NCBI GenBank assembly: GCA_027625915.1
Contig: JANTQA010000008.1
Coordinates: 4,388,501 to 4,452,500 of the forward strand
Direction of reading: 5' to 3'
DNA: 64,000 bases
Source of the DNA: Anaeramoeba flamelloides
Lineage: Eukaryota > Metamonada > Anaeramoebidae
Part shown: piece after piece, positions 46,893 to 58,689 of the stretch
How the letters are laid out: each line of letters opens with the position of its first letter
Numbering within the stretch: position 1 is the first letter of the stretch
The notes under the pieces: model-generated
What the model was told of the DNA's origin: nothing
Databases searched by the model: none
The model's input: only the letters and a program-made list of their open reading frames with translations
Position numbers and translations under genes: made by a program

Positions 46893-47600
46893 TATATAAA
46901 AACCATTTTCCAGTCAAAGGGGCCCAGTTGAAATTGGTGAATTAGATGTATTTAAAGAGTTCGAATGGATATTGGCAGAAAAAATTTATTATGGAAAATA
47001 ATTAAAAATTGAAATATTTTTGCTCATATTTGTACATTTTTAGATTTTTCTCGACAATTTAATTTAGTTGTAAAATTTTTTTTTATTATAACTTAAATAG
47101 TCACTTGGTAAAAATATGTTATTCTAAGGTTATTGAAACTGTGGAAATTATTATTGAGAAATCATATTGGAATTTTATTGGAATCTTATTCAGTCTTTGA
47201 TCTTGATATTGGATTAATAAATGTGAAAAATTCCCACTTCATTTTAATTTACTTATTCAAATAGAGACCACAAATACCAACCTACTTCGTTTTGTGACTT
47301 GATTTCTATAAGAAAAATCTGTTAAATGAAGTGAGAATTGTTTCCTATTTATTATTCAAATACCAGTTGGAGATCAAAAAGAACATTCTTGTTTTTCTCA
47401 ATGGGGACCTAAAAATTTGAGTTTTTCAATTTTTAAATAAATATATAGATTAATTAGTTTTATTTTGGACCGGTATATCAACGATTCGTTGAATTGTATT
47501 ATTCTGTTTATCTCTTATTTGTTCTTAAAAAGTTAATTATAAAAAATAATTGATATTTTTAAAAAAAAAGTTGGGAATCTTTGACTTAAAAAAAAGTATA
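46893..47600. mobile_element. ~705-bp inverted-repeat element, reverse copy of 4136-4840
   Basis: The left end CCATTTTCCAGTCAAAGGGG and a decayed right end (GGGAATCTTTGACTTAAAAA) bound it. The interior is the reverse complement of the first copy (for example TCACTTGGTAAAAATATGTT). It contains palindromic repeat copy 3 at 47222-47365 at the equivalent place. Confidence 0.7.
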
Positions 47601-47970
47601 TTTCTATTCAGAATTATGTGTGTTGAGATTTGGTTTGAATAGTCTTGATTGATATTTCCAGTTTAAAAATATCTGTTTTTCGACTAGTTGAAAAGAAATT
47701 GGCGGAGTTCAGGATTTTATCTTAATTTTCGGTTTACTTTTTATTGTAGTGAATTTACTTCGTCATCTAGAGTTTTGATGGGGTTTAATGAACTTTTTTC
47801 TTGATATCTTCTTTAACTAGGTTATCTCAGGTAATTTTCTCCATTTCTTTTATCTTCTAATACCCCTGCCCAGTGATTCAATTCCAATCACCTTAATTTC
47901 TAAGCAAAATTATTTTTCCTCTTAAGGGCCGTGTGTTGTCTGGGTTCTATTGTGGTAGATTAGATATATA
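47601..47970. other. Lower-AT spacer
   Basis: Slightly GC-richer sequence (CCCCTGCCCAGTGATTC near 47872). Short minus-strand open pieces (LELNHWAGVLEDKRNG) look protein-like but cannot be assigned. Confidence 0.25.
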
Positions 47971-48544
47971 TAAACTCTTTTTCAAAAATTTTGACTCACT
48001 TTATAATGTTTATGGAAGATCTTTAGAGATTTTATTCCAGTATTCTTATTAAAAAAATATTTTCAAATTTTTGGATCAGAATTATTTTTTCTAATTTTAC
48101 AAATTTTTGTTTATCTTTTGTTTTTCTTTTTTTTCTTTTTTTTTTCTTTCTTTTTTTCTTTTTTTATTTTTTTTAAAAAGATTGTGTGGAAAAAAAAAAG
48201 ATCTTCGAAAAGACCAATAATCACTATGAAAATTGTGACAATGTAATGTCTTTGAAAATGAATTTAATTATTCATAAAAAATCTTGTTGTTCAACTTTTT
48301 TTCAGTGAAAGTTCCTGTAATAAAAAATCCGTTTATTCTTGTTTTAAAAATTTTTATTTACTTTTTTTTAGTTTTTGGTTTTATTTTTTTTAATTTTTTA
48401 ATATATCAGGCTTTTATATATTTAGAATGACTTAAAAGTGAATTACAAATCAGATTTAGTTATATATTGTCCTTGAATACTAAAGGATAATTTTTTTTTT
48501 TTTTTATTATTTCTGGTGAGTCACAATTTTTGAAAAAGAGTTTA
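47971..48544. mobile_element. Tc1-type TIR MITE, 574 bp
   Basis: The left end TAAACTCTTTTTCAAAAATT (then TTGACTCAC) and the right end (GTGAGTCACAATTTTTGAAA, then AAGAGTTTA) are reverse complements over about 29 bases, flanked by ATATATA on both sides. The interior is noncoding. It shares its ends with 14397-16172 and the solo end at 5140-5412. Confidence 0.8.
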
Positions 48545-48879
48545 TATAGATATATATGGATGGATAGATAGATATAGTTGTGTCCATTTGGACTTTGGTA
48601 ACTGTATGATTAATATTAAAATTATTTGTTGAAAGTTTTTTTTATTGTTTTAAAAATATGTGAAATAATAGTAAAATCTATTTACACTTTAAATCTTTGA
48701 ATTTATTTAACGATTTACCAAAAGAATTAAATTTTTGTTTTTAATTACTATTTTAGAAATAATCAAATTAAACAGTATTTCTCAAGATTTTTTGTTGAAT
48801 TTAGTCATTTCCCTGAAATTTTAATAAGTTTATTTTGGGAGAATTTTTAATTCGATTTTGGTTTTTTTTCACCTATTTT

Positions 48880-49135
48880 ATTGTTCAATAAAGAGAAAAA
48901 TTGATTTTTAAAAAATTCCAAATAAAACCAAAGTTAATTAAAATATCAATTAATAACCCAAAAATCAAAATTCATCATAGCTTACCTAATAGTCTATTTG
49001 GTTTACTCTTCAATTCAGATTTTGTAAAAAAAAGGAATAAATTACCTTTTTAACATAATATTAAAACCTAGTTGAAGATCCTTCAATAAGAACCAAAATA
49101 ACCATGTCGACATACCAAACACAAGAAAATCCATT
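48880..49135. mobile_element. Family F, partial copy
   Basis: It matches 21420-21660 (TTCCAAATAAAACCAAAGTT, CTCTTCAATTCAGATTTTGT, TAAGAACCAAAATAACC). The left arm is not recognisable. Confidence 0.5.
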
Positions 49136-49966
49136 TTACAATTTCCGGAATAAGAAACCTTAAGCATGAAGTGTCAGGTTTATTTATTATAGTGAGTAAG
49201 GTAAATAATATTTTAATATTTAAATCTTCAAGAAAAAGAAACATTGCTATTAATTTGAAAAATCGGTTTACCAATTCTTTTCAGCTATTTTTCGAAAAGT
49301 AAGAGTATAAAATGTCTTCTTATTCAGGTATTTATGTGAGTGAAAAAAACTAATTTCTTCAATTTGAACTATCAATTATCCAATTTTAGTCAATGAACCC
49401 TGTTATCAATAATTTTTAAGTTTACACTTTTTAAAAGGCTTTATAAAACAATATTTTGATCATTTCAAACAAAAACAATCAACTTTTTGTGAGACACAAA
49501 CAAATTTATAAAACTAATTTGAACCAAAAAGAATATTGAGATCTGAAACTTCTTCGAGTCTTCTATCTTAATTTTAATTTTGATTAATTGAGTTCCTTGA
49601 GAAAGTTCTTTTTTAAAAAATAAATTGGAAAAAAAAGTATTCAAACCATAAATCCAAATCTTTTCCTTTTTTGATTGTGAATAAATATTCACAAATTGTT
49701 TTTAGCAAAGTCAAATTTTTATTCTACATCTTGAAACACAACTCAAAAACACGTCTCCCTTTTACAGAAGGTGATTTCAAATAACAAAAAAAATAACTGA
49801 ACAAGATTTTATTTTTTCATTCTTTGATCAATCAATCATATTTGTTTTTATAAAATAAATTTCTAAATTTAAATCAAGACACAACCAACCTTTTCAACCC
49901 TACCTTTCTTTCACCCAAAATATTAATAAACCTCAAGTCTCAAAAAAGAAAAACACAAAAGAAATA
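49136..49966. other. Upstream region of the charged protein gene
   Basis: No gene is seen. The last 60 bases are C/A-rich (ACCTTTCTTTCACCC, AAACCTCAAGTC) and probably include the 5' leader. Confidence 0.3.
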
Positions 49967-50935
49967 ATGAGCAAAACAGATTCATCAAGTAGCAGCAGTA
50001 GCAGCAGTGATTCCAGTTCTGTGCCTACAAACAGCAACCCTTCAAATGATGAAGACGATTTTGTTGAGGCTAAGAGACCCGAAAAGAAGCCAAAAAAAAA
50101 AACACCAAAAAAAACGAAGAAAACAAATAAGCATCAAAAAAAGAAAAAGAAGAACAAACAATTCGACGATCTTGATCAATTTAAAGATGTTGAAGAAGAA
50201 GACAACAACGAAAAGGTAACAACCAAAAAAAGTGATCCTTTTGAAGAAGTCAAATATAACCAATATAATCAAAAAACGAAAAAGAATGAAAACAATGAAG
50301 AGGATGATGACGAAGACGAATTTGAACAACCAAACGCAAATTCAGAAGACGAAGAACTTATGAAAGAACTTGGCGTTAACCAAAGTAGTGACTCCGACGA
50401 TTTACAGGATCTCGATGACGAAGATGACGACAGCGATAATATTTCTTCAAATTCCTCAGAATTAAATCAAAACAAAACTTCAAATGTAGACTTGGGAGAC
50501 AAAATTGTCGAAAGTTCAGATTTGGAAATTGATCCAGAAAACGACAAATTGGTAGACCCAATGGAAAATAAAAGTAAAGGCAAAGGCAAAGACAAAGGCA
50601 AAGGCAAAGGCAAAGGCAAAGGCAAAGGTAAAGGTAAAAGTAAAGATACAAAGAAAAAGAAAAATAAAGAAAAAAAAAAGACCAAAGCTACCAAGACGTC
50701 TGAAAAAGAAAAACCAAACCATAAAAATAACAAAAAGGAAAAAGAAAAGAAAAAAGAAAAAAAAGAAAAAAAACCCAAAGGTGAAGAATTAGAAGAAGTT
50801 GAGGTTGAGGTAGAAAGAGGTTTTGTTCGAAAGATGTTCCGCTTAAAGCCTAAAAAAAAAACAATCATGACACCAAAAAAGAAAACAGATTCACAAAAAA
50901 CGAAAAAGAAAAAGAAAACGAAAAAGAAAAAATAA
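49967..50935 (+). CDS. Highly charged, disordered Ser/Lys/Asp protein
   Basis: A single-exon 322-residue protein. A Ser-rich start (MSKTD then a Ser run) is followed by a Lys/Thr block, an acidic central part with SDSDDLQDLDDEDDDSD (likely CK2 sites), a Gly-Lys dipeptide run at 50575-50640 and a Lys-rich C terminus. The only segments of mixed composition are DLGDKIVESSDLEIDPENDK and ERGFVRKMFRLKPKKK. It has no globular domain, signal peptide or membrane helix. The alternation of acidic and basic blocks is typical of nucleolar or chromatin-associated chaperone-like proteins, but no family assignment is possible. The ATG follows an A/C-rich leader and an in-frame TAA ends it. Confidence 0.75.
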   Translation: MSKTDSSSSSSSSSDSSSVPTNSNPSNDEDDFVEAKRPEKKPKKKTPKKTKKTNKHQKKKKKNKQFDDLDQFKDVEEEDNNEKVTTKKSDPFEEVKYNQYNQKTKKNENNEEDDDEDEFEQPNANSEDEELMKELGVNQSSDSDDLQDLDDEDDDSDNISSNSSELNQNKTSNVDLGDKIVESSDLEIDPENDKLVDPMENKSKGKGKDKGKGKGKGKGKGKGKSKDTKKKKNKEKKKTKATKTSEKEKPNHKNNKKEKEKKKEKKEKKPKGEELEEVEVEVERGFVRKMFRLKPKKKTIMTPKKKTDSQKTKKKKKTKKKK

Positions 50936-51474
50936 GAATAATAAATAATCAAAACATTAATATATAAATTGAAGCTATAGCAAGTTCTTTAGTTTTTTAT
51001 ATTTTTGAATAAGAAATTACAAGTTTGTATTGTTAAACAGACTTTCCTTATAAAAGTATTCATACACAAATTTATAAAAGTTTAAAAATCAAGAAAAAAC
51101 AAGAAATATTTATTTACCAGTGAATTATTTGTTATTTGTCATATTTTTCTCCAATTTTTATAATATTTTCATTTTTGTTAATTCATTTTTTAAAAAGAGA
51201 ATACTTGCTAATAAGCTGTGTTTATTTCTAAAGAACACTGAAGAATTTGAATTCATTCATTTATTTAAATGTTACATTTTTTTAAACAAAAAAAAAATCA
51301 ACAATTTAAAGTATTACTTTAATAATTATATTTTTGTAGAAAGTTTTTCGAAAAATAATCCCTGAAAAAACTTTGAAAAAACCCAAAAATGGAAAATATT
51401 ACATTTTTTTTCAAACACAGCCAAAATCATAAAGTTTGTTGTTTAATAGTTAGTTATTCATTTTTTTTTTTAAG
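50936..51474. other. AT-rich spacer
   Basis: Downstream flank of the charged-protein gene. No gene is recognised. Confidence 0.35.
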
Positions 51475-51670
51475 AATAAACCAAATCTAGATTGTTTAGA
51501 AATAAGAGAAATAATAAACTTCGGATTAGAATTGAGATTCATATTCGAAATATCTGAGCAAACCATATATTTCAAATAAAAAAAAAATGGTAAAGAAATC
51601 ATTTGAGTACTTTTCATTTGAACCTCTCGTGCAAAATTACCCAATTTCTTTCGAAAAATTAAAATTTTTG
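51475..51670 (+). pseudogene. Tc1-type transposase fragment
   Basis: It aligns with 26700-26885 (TTAGAAATAAGAGAAAT, ATTGAGATTCATAT). On the + strand one frame reads LEIREIINFGLELRF and another SRAKLPNFFRKIK, comparable to the transposase C terminus at 26809. No TIRs were found around it. Confidence 0.4.
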
Positions 51671-51862
51671 TCAATATTATTTTTTTTAATTATTAATGTA
51701 TTGATTTTAAAAGAAAATACAAAGCCTAAATTTTCTTAATCTTAATTATGGATTTTATTATAATTTTTTTTTCAAATTGACTTTTTTACAAAAAAAAAAA
51801 AAAAAAAAAAAGAAAAAAAAACACAAAAGTAAAAAAAAATTGTACAAAAATAAAAAAAAAAA

Positions 51863-52517
51863 TGATAATTTCTATCAATAAAAAGAAATTTAAATTCAAA
51901 AAGAAATTAGGAAATTTATCTCTTCCTTATTTAGAAAAATTAATAAAGTTTAATCAAAGAATAAATAATAAAATTGATTGGAATTCAAAAGATATTATTG
52001 AACTAAAAAAAAGAAATATACAAATACACATATAACGAGTTGTTTAATTCAACAAGTTGGAAGGTCCAAAAATATTTCACAATAATAAAAAATCAAAATT
52101 ATTTATTTAAAACTCAAAAATATTTAAGTTATCCCTCAAGCTCAACCTTTCTAAAAATTCAGAACACTCACTAACTGTTTAAATAGATATTACTATGTAA
52201 TTAATAAAAATATAAATAAATTTTGTCCTTTATGTTTAAAATATAAACAAAACGAAATTATAGAAGAATATTGATAACTTTTTATGGATATGTCCTTTCT
52301 ATGAAAAAGATAGATTAATTTTTCACAATAAATTAAATGAAATAAATCTTAATGAATTGATTTTAAAGTGTGATAGTTTGAAATTATTTTCATTAATTAA
52401 TAATTGTGAAATTTTTGATTTTATGCTTAAATTTCTGAAAGAGAAATTAAGTCTAAGTGCAACTAGAGTGTAATTTACACTTCTTCAATAATAAAAAAAA
52501 AAATAAAAAAAAATTTA
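51863..52517 (+). mobile_element. 3' end of a dead LINE (non-LTR retrotransposon) with poly(A)
   Basis: The + strand preserves the C-terminal Cys/His region of LINE ORF2: RYYYVINKNINKFCPLCLKY (C-P-L-C at about 52224), then in another frame WICPFYEKDRLIFHNKL (about 52282), ending at TAA 52471-52473 and followed by an A-rich tail to 52517. Upstream, NELFNSTSWKVQKYF also fits. The frame shifts and stops several times and no endonuclease or reverse transcriptase core remains. It is a 5'-truncated, inactive copy. Confidence 0.6.
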
Positions 52518-52917
52518 CAAAATAAGAAAAAATGATTTTGATTATAAAATTAATAATTATTTTGAGAAGAATAATGAATTATATTCTTGGAATTTGTCAT
52601 TTTTCTTCAATAAAACTGGGCACTGGGACTGAAAAAGAGTTTATTTACATTTAAAAAGAAAAATTATTTTGGAATATTACTAATATTTTCATTTGATCAA
52701 AAAAAAATTGAATTTCTGGTGCTTTTATAATTTCATAATTTTAGGTTGGGCACTAAACACCAAAAATCTATTTCCAATAAAAAAAAATACTTTTTAATAA
52801 AAGTGAAAAAAAAAAAGAGAAGAAAAAAATTAAAATAATAATTCTTTAACTACAGTGAAAACCATTTAAAAAACTTATAGCAAATGATAAAAAAATTGAT
52901 TTTTTTTTCAACAATTA
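52518..52917. other. AT-rich spacer with one element end
   Basis: 52612-52650 (CTGGGCACTGGGACTGAAAA) is a right end of the TTTCAGTCAAAGG family without a partner. Otherwise no feature. Confidence 0.4.
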
Positions 52918-53788
52918 CTATCCTGAAAAAAATTTGGGTAATTAAAAAAAATTGGGTCAATCAAAAATTTGTTTTCGTTTTTTAAATAATAAAAACTAAC
53001 AAAATGATTTTTGATCAAAGAAAAATTTTATGAACAAATCTTACATTTAAGAAAAACCAAAGTCACACTCATTATAATTTTCAAATTCAATGTTACATCG
53101 TTGCATCTTGACGATTGGAATTGCTTTGGAACGCTAAAAAAACACAAATTTACTTTTAATTGTAAACTTTACTAAAAATGTTATTTTTTTTTTTAATAGA
53201 TTATATTCCAAGATCAAGTTAATCATTGTTTGGGAAGACCAAAAATTAATAACCCTTTTAAATTAAGATTTGTCTATGGGGCTTTAAAGAATTTAAATGG
53301 TTTCTGAAATCTTAATATTTCATTATTTTGAAGTTTTGATTGTAAAACATTAGTGAAAAACATTCTCTTTTGAAAAAAATAGCTTTTTTGGAAGATTATT
53401 TGATTCAATTTGGTTTAAAAGTATATTTAAGATTAATCTTGATAAATTCGCATTATCTAACAATGATAAATATCTTATCGAATTAATAGATTTGAATATT
53501 TCCTAATAAATAGTTCTCTTATTTGTAATATAGTTTATAATTAAAGTCCATTTGTGTTTTTTTTCATTTCTGAGGCAATTCCAAACCATCAAAATGCATC
53601 AATTTAATATTGACTTTGAAAATTATAATCAGTGGTAACTTTGGTTTTTCTTAAATGTAAGATTAGTTCATAAAATTTTTCTTTGATCAAAAATCATTTT
53701 GCTAATATTTATTATTTAAAAAACGAAAACAAATTTTTGAATGAACCGATTTTTTTTAATGATCCAATTTTTTTTTCACAATGGTTAG
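52918..53788. mobile_element. Long-TIR element family B, complete copy
   Basis: The inverted arms extend about 230 bases: 52918-53150 against 53555-53788, for example CTTACATTTAAGAAAAACCA on the left and TTCTTAAATGTAAGATTAGT on the right. The interior matches 7425-7790. There is no transposase. The length of the arms is reminiscent of Mutator-like non-autonomous elements, but this is inference. Confidence 0.75.
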
Positions 53789-54264
53789 AAAAATTTTCAT
53801 TTAATCAAAAACAAATCTAGAGAATCATTTAGACTGTTTTTTTGAATTTAGAATGGTAAAGTAGATTTTTTTTTTTAAAAATTACTAACTTGGTTTGTTA
53901 CCACCAAACTTTTATTTAAAAAAATAAATTAATTTTTTTCCAGTAAATTGAGCTTGAAAAAAAGCCTGATTTCAAAAATTAACGATAAAAAAGTGATTTT
54001 GTTGAAATTTAATGTACATTCTTTTCAAAATTAAAAAAAACAATTAACTTATTTAAAATTACTAATTTGGGAAAAGGTGGGGTATTGGTATATGGAATAT
54101 AAAAATGTTCAAAATGAGAAATGTAACAAGGGATCAAAATTATTAAAAATAAGCTTATTTTTATGTAAATATATTTTCAAATATTTCGGAAAAGATCAAT
54201 CCATATTCAATCGTACTCAACAATATTAATTAAGCGCCAAAAAGGTTTTTTCAAAAATAAAAAG
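53789..54264. other. AT-rich spacer, 3' flank of the Cgi121 gene
   Basis: No gene or strong repeat is recognised. Confidence 0.35.
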
Positions 54265-54789
54265 TTATAATCTTAAATTATTAACAGACATTTTCATGAT
54301 TACAGATTCTTTTAATGATGTCAATTGAATTTCGTCTTCACTAATTTGATAAATATCTTTAATTTTGTCAACATTTGAGTGCTTTTGAAGAATCGAATCG
54401 TTAAAGGCCAATTCCTCTCCTTGGATAACAGAAAAGTCTGGCTGTTCTTCAAACGATAGCACAATTGCCTCTGTAAAATTTTCTTGCAAACCAAAATGTT
54501 TGAAAGCCATGCCTACCCCTTTGTAAGGACTTAAACACCAGAGAATTTCGCTTTCAATGGTTCGAGTTTTCATTGAATTGTTTTTTTGATTTCTTCTTGC
54601 TCGGATTGTTGCCATCAGAAGGTGTTCTTCAGAAATAATCGTCTCTGGGTTGATGAAACACTTTTCAATTTCTCCTTTCTTGACAAGGCTGAAGATGTTT
54701 TCTGCATTATTGATTTTTGAAAAGAATTTGATTGTTATTTTTGAACTTTCATTTTTTGTTTCATTCCAATCGCATATTTCGTGAGTCAT
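54265..54789 (-). CDS. KEOPS/EKC complex subunit Cgi121 (TPRKB)
   Basis: Cgi121 binds Bud32/PRPK in the KEOPS complex, which with Kae1/OSGEP makes the universal tRNA N6-threonylcarbamoyladenosine at position 37, and it helps bind the tRNA 3' end. The protein has 174 residues, against 175 in human TPRKB. The family core is clear: an INPETIISEEHLLMATIRAR helix, then MKTRTIESEILWCLSP, then GMAFKHFGLQENFTEAIVLS. The human counterpart reads MKTRTLSTEIIFNLSP and EALKKFGI. The C terminus (IKDIYQISEDE and MKMSVNNLRL) also fits. Single exon, start MTHEICDW, stop TAA. No neighbouring KEOPS genes lie in the window. Confidence 0.93.
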   Translation of the reverse strand: MTHEICDWNETKNESSKITIKFFSKINNAENIFSLVKKGEIEKCFINPETIISEEHLLMATIRARRNQKNNSMKTRTIESEILWCLSPYKGVGMAFKHFGLQENFTEAIVLSFEEQPDFSVIQGEELAFNDSILQKHSNVDKIKDIYQISEDEIQLTSLKESVIMKMSVNNLRL

Positions 54790-55730
54790 TCTTGAGTGTA
54801 TTTTAAGAGACTAAAATGTTTTGTTTTTGTTTTTGTTTTTGTTGGTTTTTTTTTTATTTTTGATGATTTTTGTTGGTTTGGTGTTAAAAAAAGGAAAAAA
54901 AATTCTTTTTTAAATTTTCATAAAGGATCCAGATAAAAAATTGATTTAAAAAAATCAAAAATCAAGAATTAATATTTAAACCCCAATTAATTTTTTCTTT
55001 CAGTTCAGAAGAATGGGGGAAAGAGACAATAAATTTCTAGTTTTGTTTTTTTTTTTTTAAAGGATCAAAAAGAAGAATTTTTATTGTTTCTTTTTTTTTT
55101 TTCATTAATTATTTTGAATTAAAATGAGACAATTGAAAGAATATTTTATAAATCAGAAAGACGGAAATTTGTATTTTACAAAAACTGTTGGATAATATTC
55201 TGATTTTTCTTTTTTATTAAAGTGTGGTAAAAGAATTTTGTTTTTTTTTTATTGTTGATAACAAGATCTGAGTGCAAAAAATTAAAGTATATTTTAAAGA
55301 AAAAACTGAACTTGAGGGTTGTCTGTTATTATGAGAAATAATTGTTTCAGATTAAGAATGAAAAAAGAGAATAGAAAAAAGAAACTAAATACTTTTTTGT
55401 TGTGTTCTTGTTGAAAAATGAAAATATAAACCTTGAAAAAAAAATGAAAAAATTTTAATTTTATTTAAGGGAGGAGTTTTGAATAACTTTTGTTTGACTT
55501 GAGGTTTTGTTTGTTTAGGAAGAATAGATTAAAATCAATATTTTTGACCTAATTATATCTAGATTGCTTAAAAACCTTTAAGATTTTCCATAATTTAAAA
55601 GAATTGAGTTGTATAATAGATTTTTCTCAATTCTTTTTAATTCGAAAAAGCACTTTAATGTTTTTTTTTTAAAAGAAATCTTTATCATGATTTCAGACAC
55701 ATTTTTATTCTCTAATAGGGACAATAAGGC

Positions 55731-55768
<38 letters not shown>

Positions 55769-57143
55769 TAATCAACTCAAACTTTTTCTTTTTGAAATTT
55801 GAATTAAATAATTCTAGATAACGACACATAAGTAAGATACTAGATCATTATAATAATTAAAGATGAATTTAGTTGTTGTTGAAAGATTTTGAGAAAAAAT
55901 TTATTATTGGATAAAGTTTGAAAATTTTTCGAATCTTATTATTTTTCACTTCGAACTGAGTGAAAGAAGATTTATATTTTTTATAAATTTAACTTTTATA
56001 ATTGATATTTAAAGTTGTTTTTAAGACCTAAACAAATTATTTTAATACTAAAAATCAAAAAATTGATATATTATATCAAAATAATAGAATTTTACAAATT
56101 ATATAATTAATATAAATACACTAATTTATCAAAAGAAATCCAAAAAATAAAAATACTAAGATTTTACTTTAATATTTGAAAATTAGAGAATTCTCATATT
56201 TTTGTTAGAAAAAAATTTTAAAATTCAAATATATATATATATTCCATATGAAGTAAACCAACCCCATTTACAAAATAAAGTTAGAATGTCTCTTATTTAG
56301 ATAATAATAAAAAAAGAAAAAAGTAAATTGCTTTCTCAAGGAGTTTCAGAAAGTAAAAAAAAAAAAAAAAAAATGATAAATTTAATGAAAAAAATTAAAA
56401 AAAAAAAATTTTTTTTTGCTATGGTAAGTTCCACCTTTAAGATAAAAACTTTCAACAAAGTTTAAGGAACAAAAAAATCTCAAATTTCATCTAAATTTTT
56501 TAAACTTTTTTTTAACACAAATTATTTTACTAAATTTGAATTTTGTGCTTTATTTTGAGATTTTTCTTGGCTTAAATATTTTTTTAAGTTATTGCCTTAA
56601 AAGTAAAACTGACAGTATTTCAAGAAAATAGAATTTTAGATAATTAATCTAAATCATTCAGAGTTTAGGATTCTCAATATAGTTGATTTTATATTTGATC
56701 ATTTCGGGATATTTCTTAACAAATGGGGAAAAATTGAGGAAATTAATCTTATTGGGTGATGAAAGATCTAGTTTGTAAATGTGATAATTTAAACTAATTT
56801 ATCTTTTGAATGTAACAAATCTAACATTTAACTCAAATAATTTCCAGAATACTCTTGAAAAAAATTTTTTATTTGAAGAAAAAGTTCTTCAAAGTACCTT
56901 TGCAAAAAAACAATTGATTTGTGTGTGTTTATTTGGTTTTTATGTTTTTATCTGAGTAGTTAGATCCTGGGTTCTAAATATAAATAAACTTCCATTTTAT
57001 TCAGTTTGTTCGAAAACCTTTGTTATTATTTTAAGTTTTATTTCCCCAAAAGACTCAAAATAATGATATAAACTTATAGTAATAAAAGGCTATTAATTAT
57101 ACTATCAACTCCTCAATATAATTTTATATCATTTCCAACAATA
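54790..57143. other. Upstream region of the Cgi121 gene and AT-rich intergenic DNA
   Basis: TTTTTGTTTTTG repeats at 54820-54845 lie just upstream of the minus-strand start, probably leader or promoter. (TA)n lies at about 55735-55765. No gene is recognised in the remaining 2.3 kb. Confidence 0.4.
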
Positions 57144-58498
57144 GAGGTTTTGATGATAACATATATTATCATAATATTAGCAATTAAATGACAAAATGTA
57201 AAAAATCGTGATTAGTCCTACTTTATCATGAAAAATCATAAAATCCTGATATTCAGCATTATATCGACTAAAAAATGAAAAATTATTGCGAATTAATGAA
57301 AAATTATTTTTTTGAAATCACCTTTAACAAAATATAATAACTTTTATAATTTCTTAAGGTATTTAAAATGCCCCCCCCTTTAATAAATGTTAGAAAGTAT
57401 TTACAAAAGTTGTGAATTGTCTTCAAGTGTTTTAAATTTTTAGAAAGACAAAAAGCTTTTATAAACTGAATGAGACGGTTTGTTGTGGAAAAAAAAATTG
57501 ATTTCTTCTCATTATTTTTTTAATATAATAGTAAAAATCTCAAACGAATTTTATGATCATATTAATAATAATCTATTTCAACAATATACTTGAATTTAAC
57601 ATAGATGTGTTTTTTTTTAAATGGAGATATTACCTTCAGAAGTCAAATAACCAAAAAGAATATGGAGTAATTTTTCTTCTTATTGGTGATCGATCAAACA
57701 AACCCTAAAAACATAAGCTCAAATTGTGTTTTCTTTATACTACAAATATAAGAAGAAGAAGCTAAAAAGAAAAAAAAAATTGTCCAAAAATCCTAAATAA
57801 TTAGTGGTAATTTGACTAGGATGTTGTGAAAGCTTTTGAAAAGTTATCCAACTCTTTCAGCTTTCATTGAATATTGAAAATGTTTTTACCCAATTTCACA
57901 TTCTTTATAGAACAGGTGAAGGGTTGGTTTTTTTAGAAGTTATATTATTCAACACAATTTACAAATATGCAGTGACTGAGAAAATATTTATTTAATCTAT
58001 TTCTTATTGTTGTTGATCTAAAAGGATCCATAGGTTTGTCAACCAAATCAAAAGAAAATACAAAATTAAAATACTTTTGATCCTATCCTTGATTGAATAA
58101 AGTATCTTTTGTTGTTTTTCAAAAGGGAACTTTTTTTTACATAATCTATTTTTTGATCAAACAAAAAAAAATTTGTATAAATAATTCTCAATTAGCCCTA
58201 AAAACCATCAACTATTTGATCACGATTACTTTTTAATCGCGATATTTTGACATTTATCACGATTTTTAAGACAATTATCAGGCTTTTAGAGAATATTGCA
58301 ATTTGCTTTTAATCGCGATATTTTAGCTTTTATCCTGATTTTTTTATAATTACCATGATTTTATATAATATTTCAATAAGTCATATTACCGCAAGAATAT
58401 TGAATATAGTGATTTTCTAAAATATCGCAATTTGATAAGAAATTATTTGGTTTTTTGTAACTTTATCGTGACTTAAGTATAGACATCATCAAAACCAC
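57144..58498. mobile_element. TIR element with ATCGCGAT/ATCACGATT subterminal repeats, ~1.35 kb
   Basis: The end GAGGTTTTGATGATAAC (57144) pairs with ATCATCAAAACCAC (ending 58498). Near both ends are clustered motifs TTTAATCGCGATATTTT, TTATCACGATTTTT and their complements (57180-57300, 58200-58430), with a partial ~95-base tandem unit at 58220-58390. Clustered short motifs near the ends are typical of transposase binding regions. There is no coding frame. The superfamily is unknown. Confidence 0.5.
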
Positions 58499-58689
58499 TA
58501 ATATGAATTTTCCACTTACTCTCAACCAAAACCCAGAGTCATGGAAAAGTGATTATTCCAATAAAAACAAGAAAGATGGATATCTAATCTTTTTGATTTA
58601 AAATAATAATATTACTTTTTATCAGATTAGATTTATCTTTTTTTAATGCCGAAATCCAGATTTTATGTTCAATTTTGATGGCTTGACAG

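Noticed and set aside
50042-50952. Long minus-strand Phe/Leu/Ser frames opposite the charged protein
   Set aside because: Shadows of Lys/Glu/Ser-rich coding sequence. The + frame has the sensible start and codon use.
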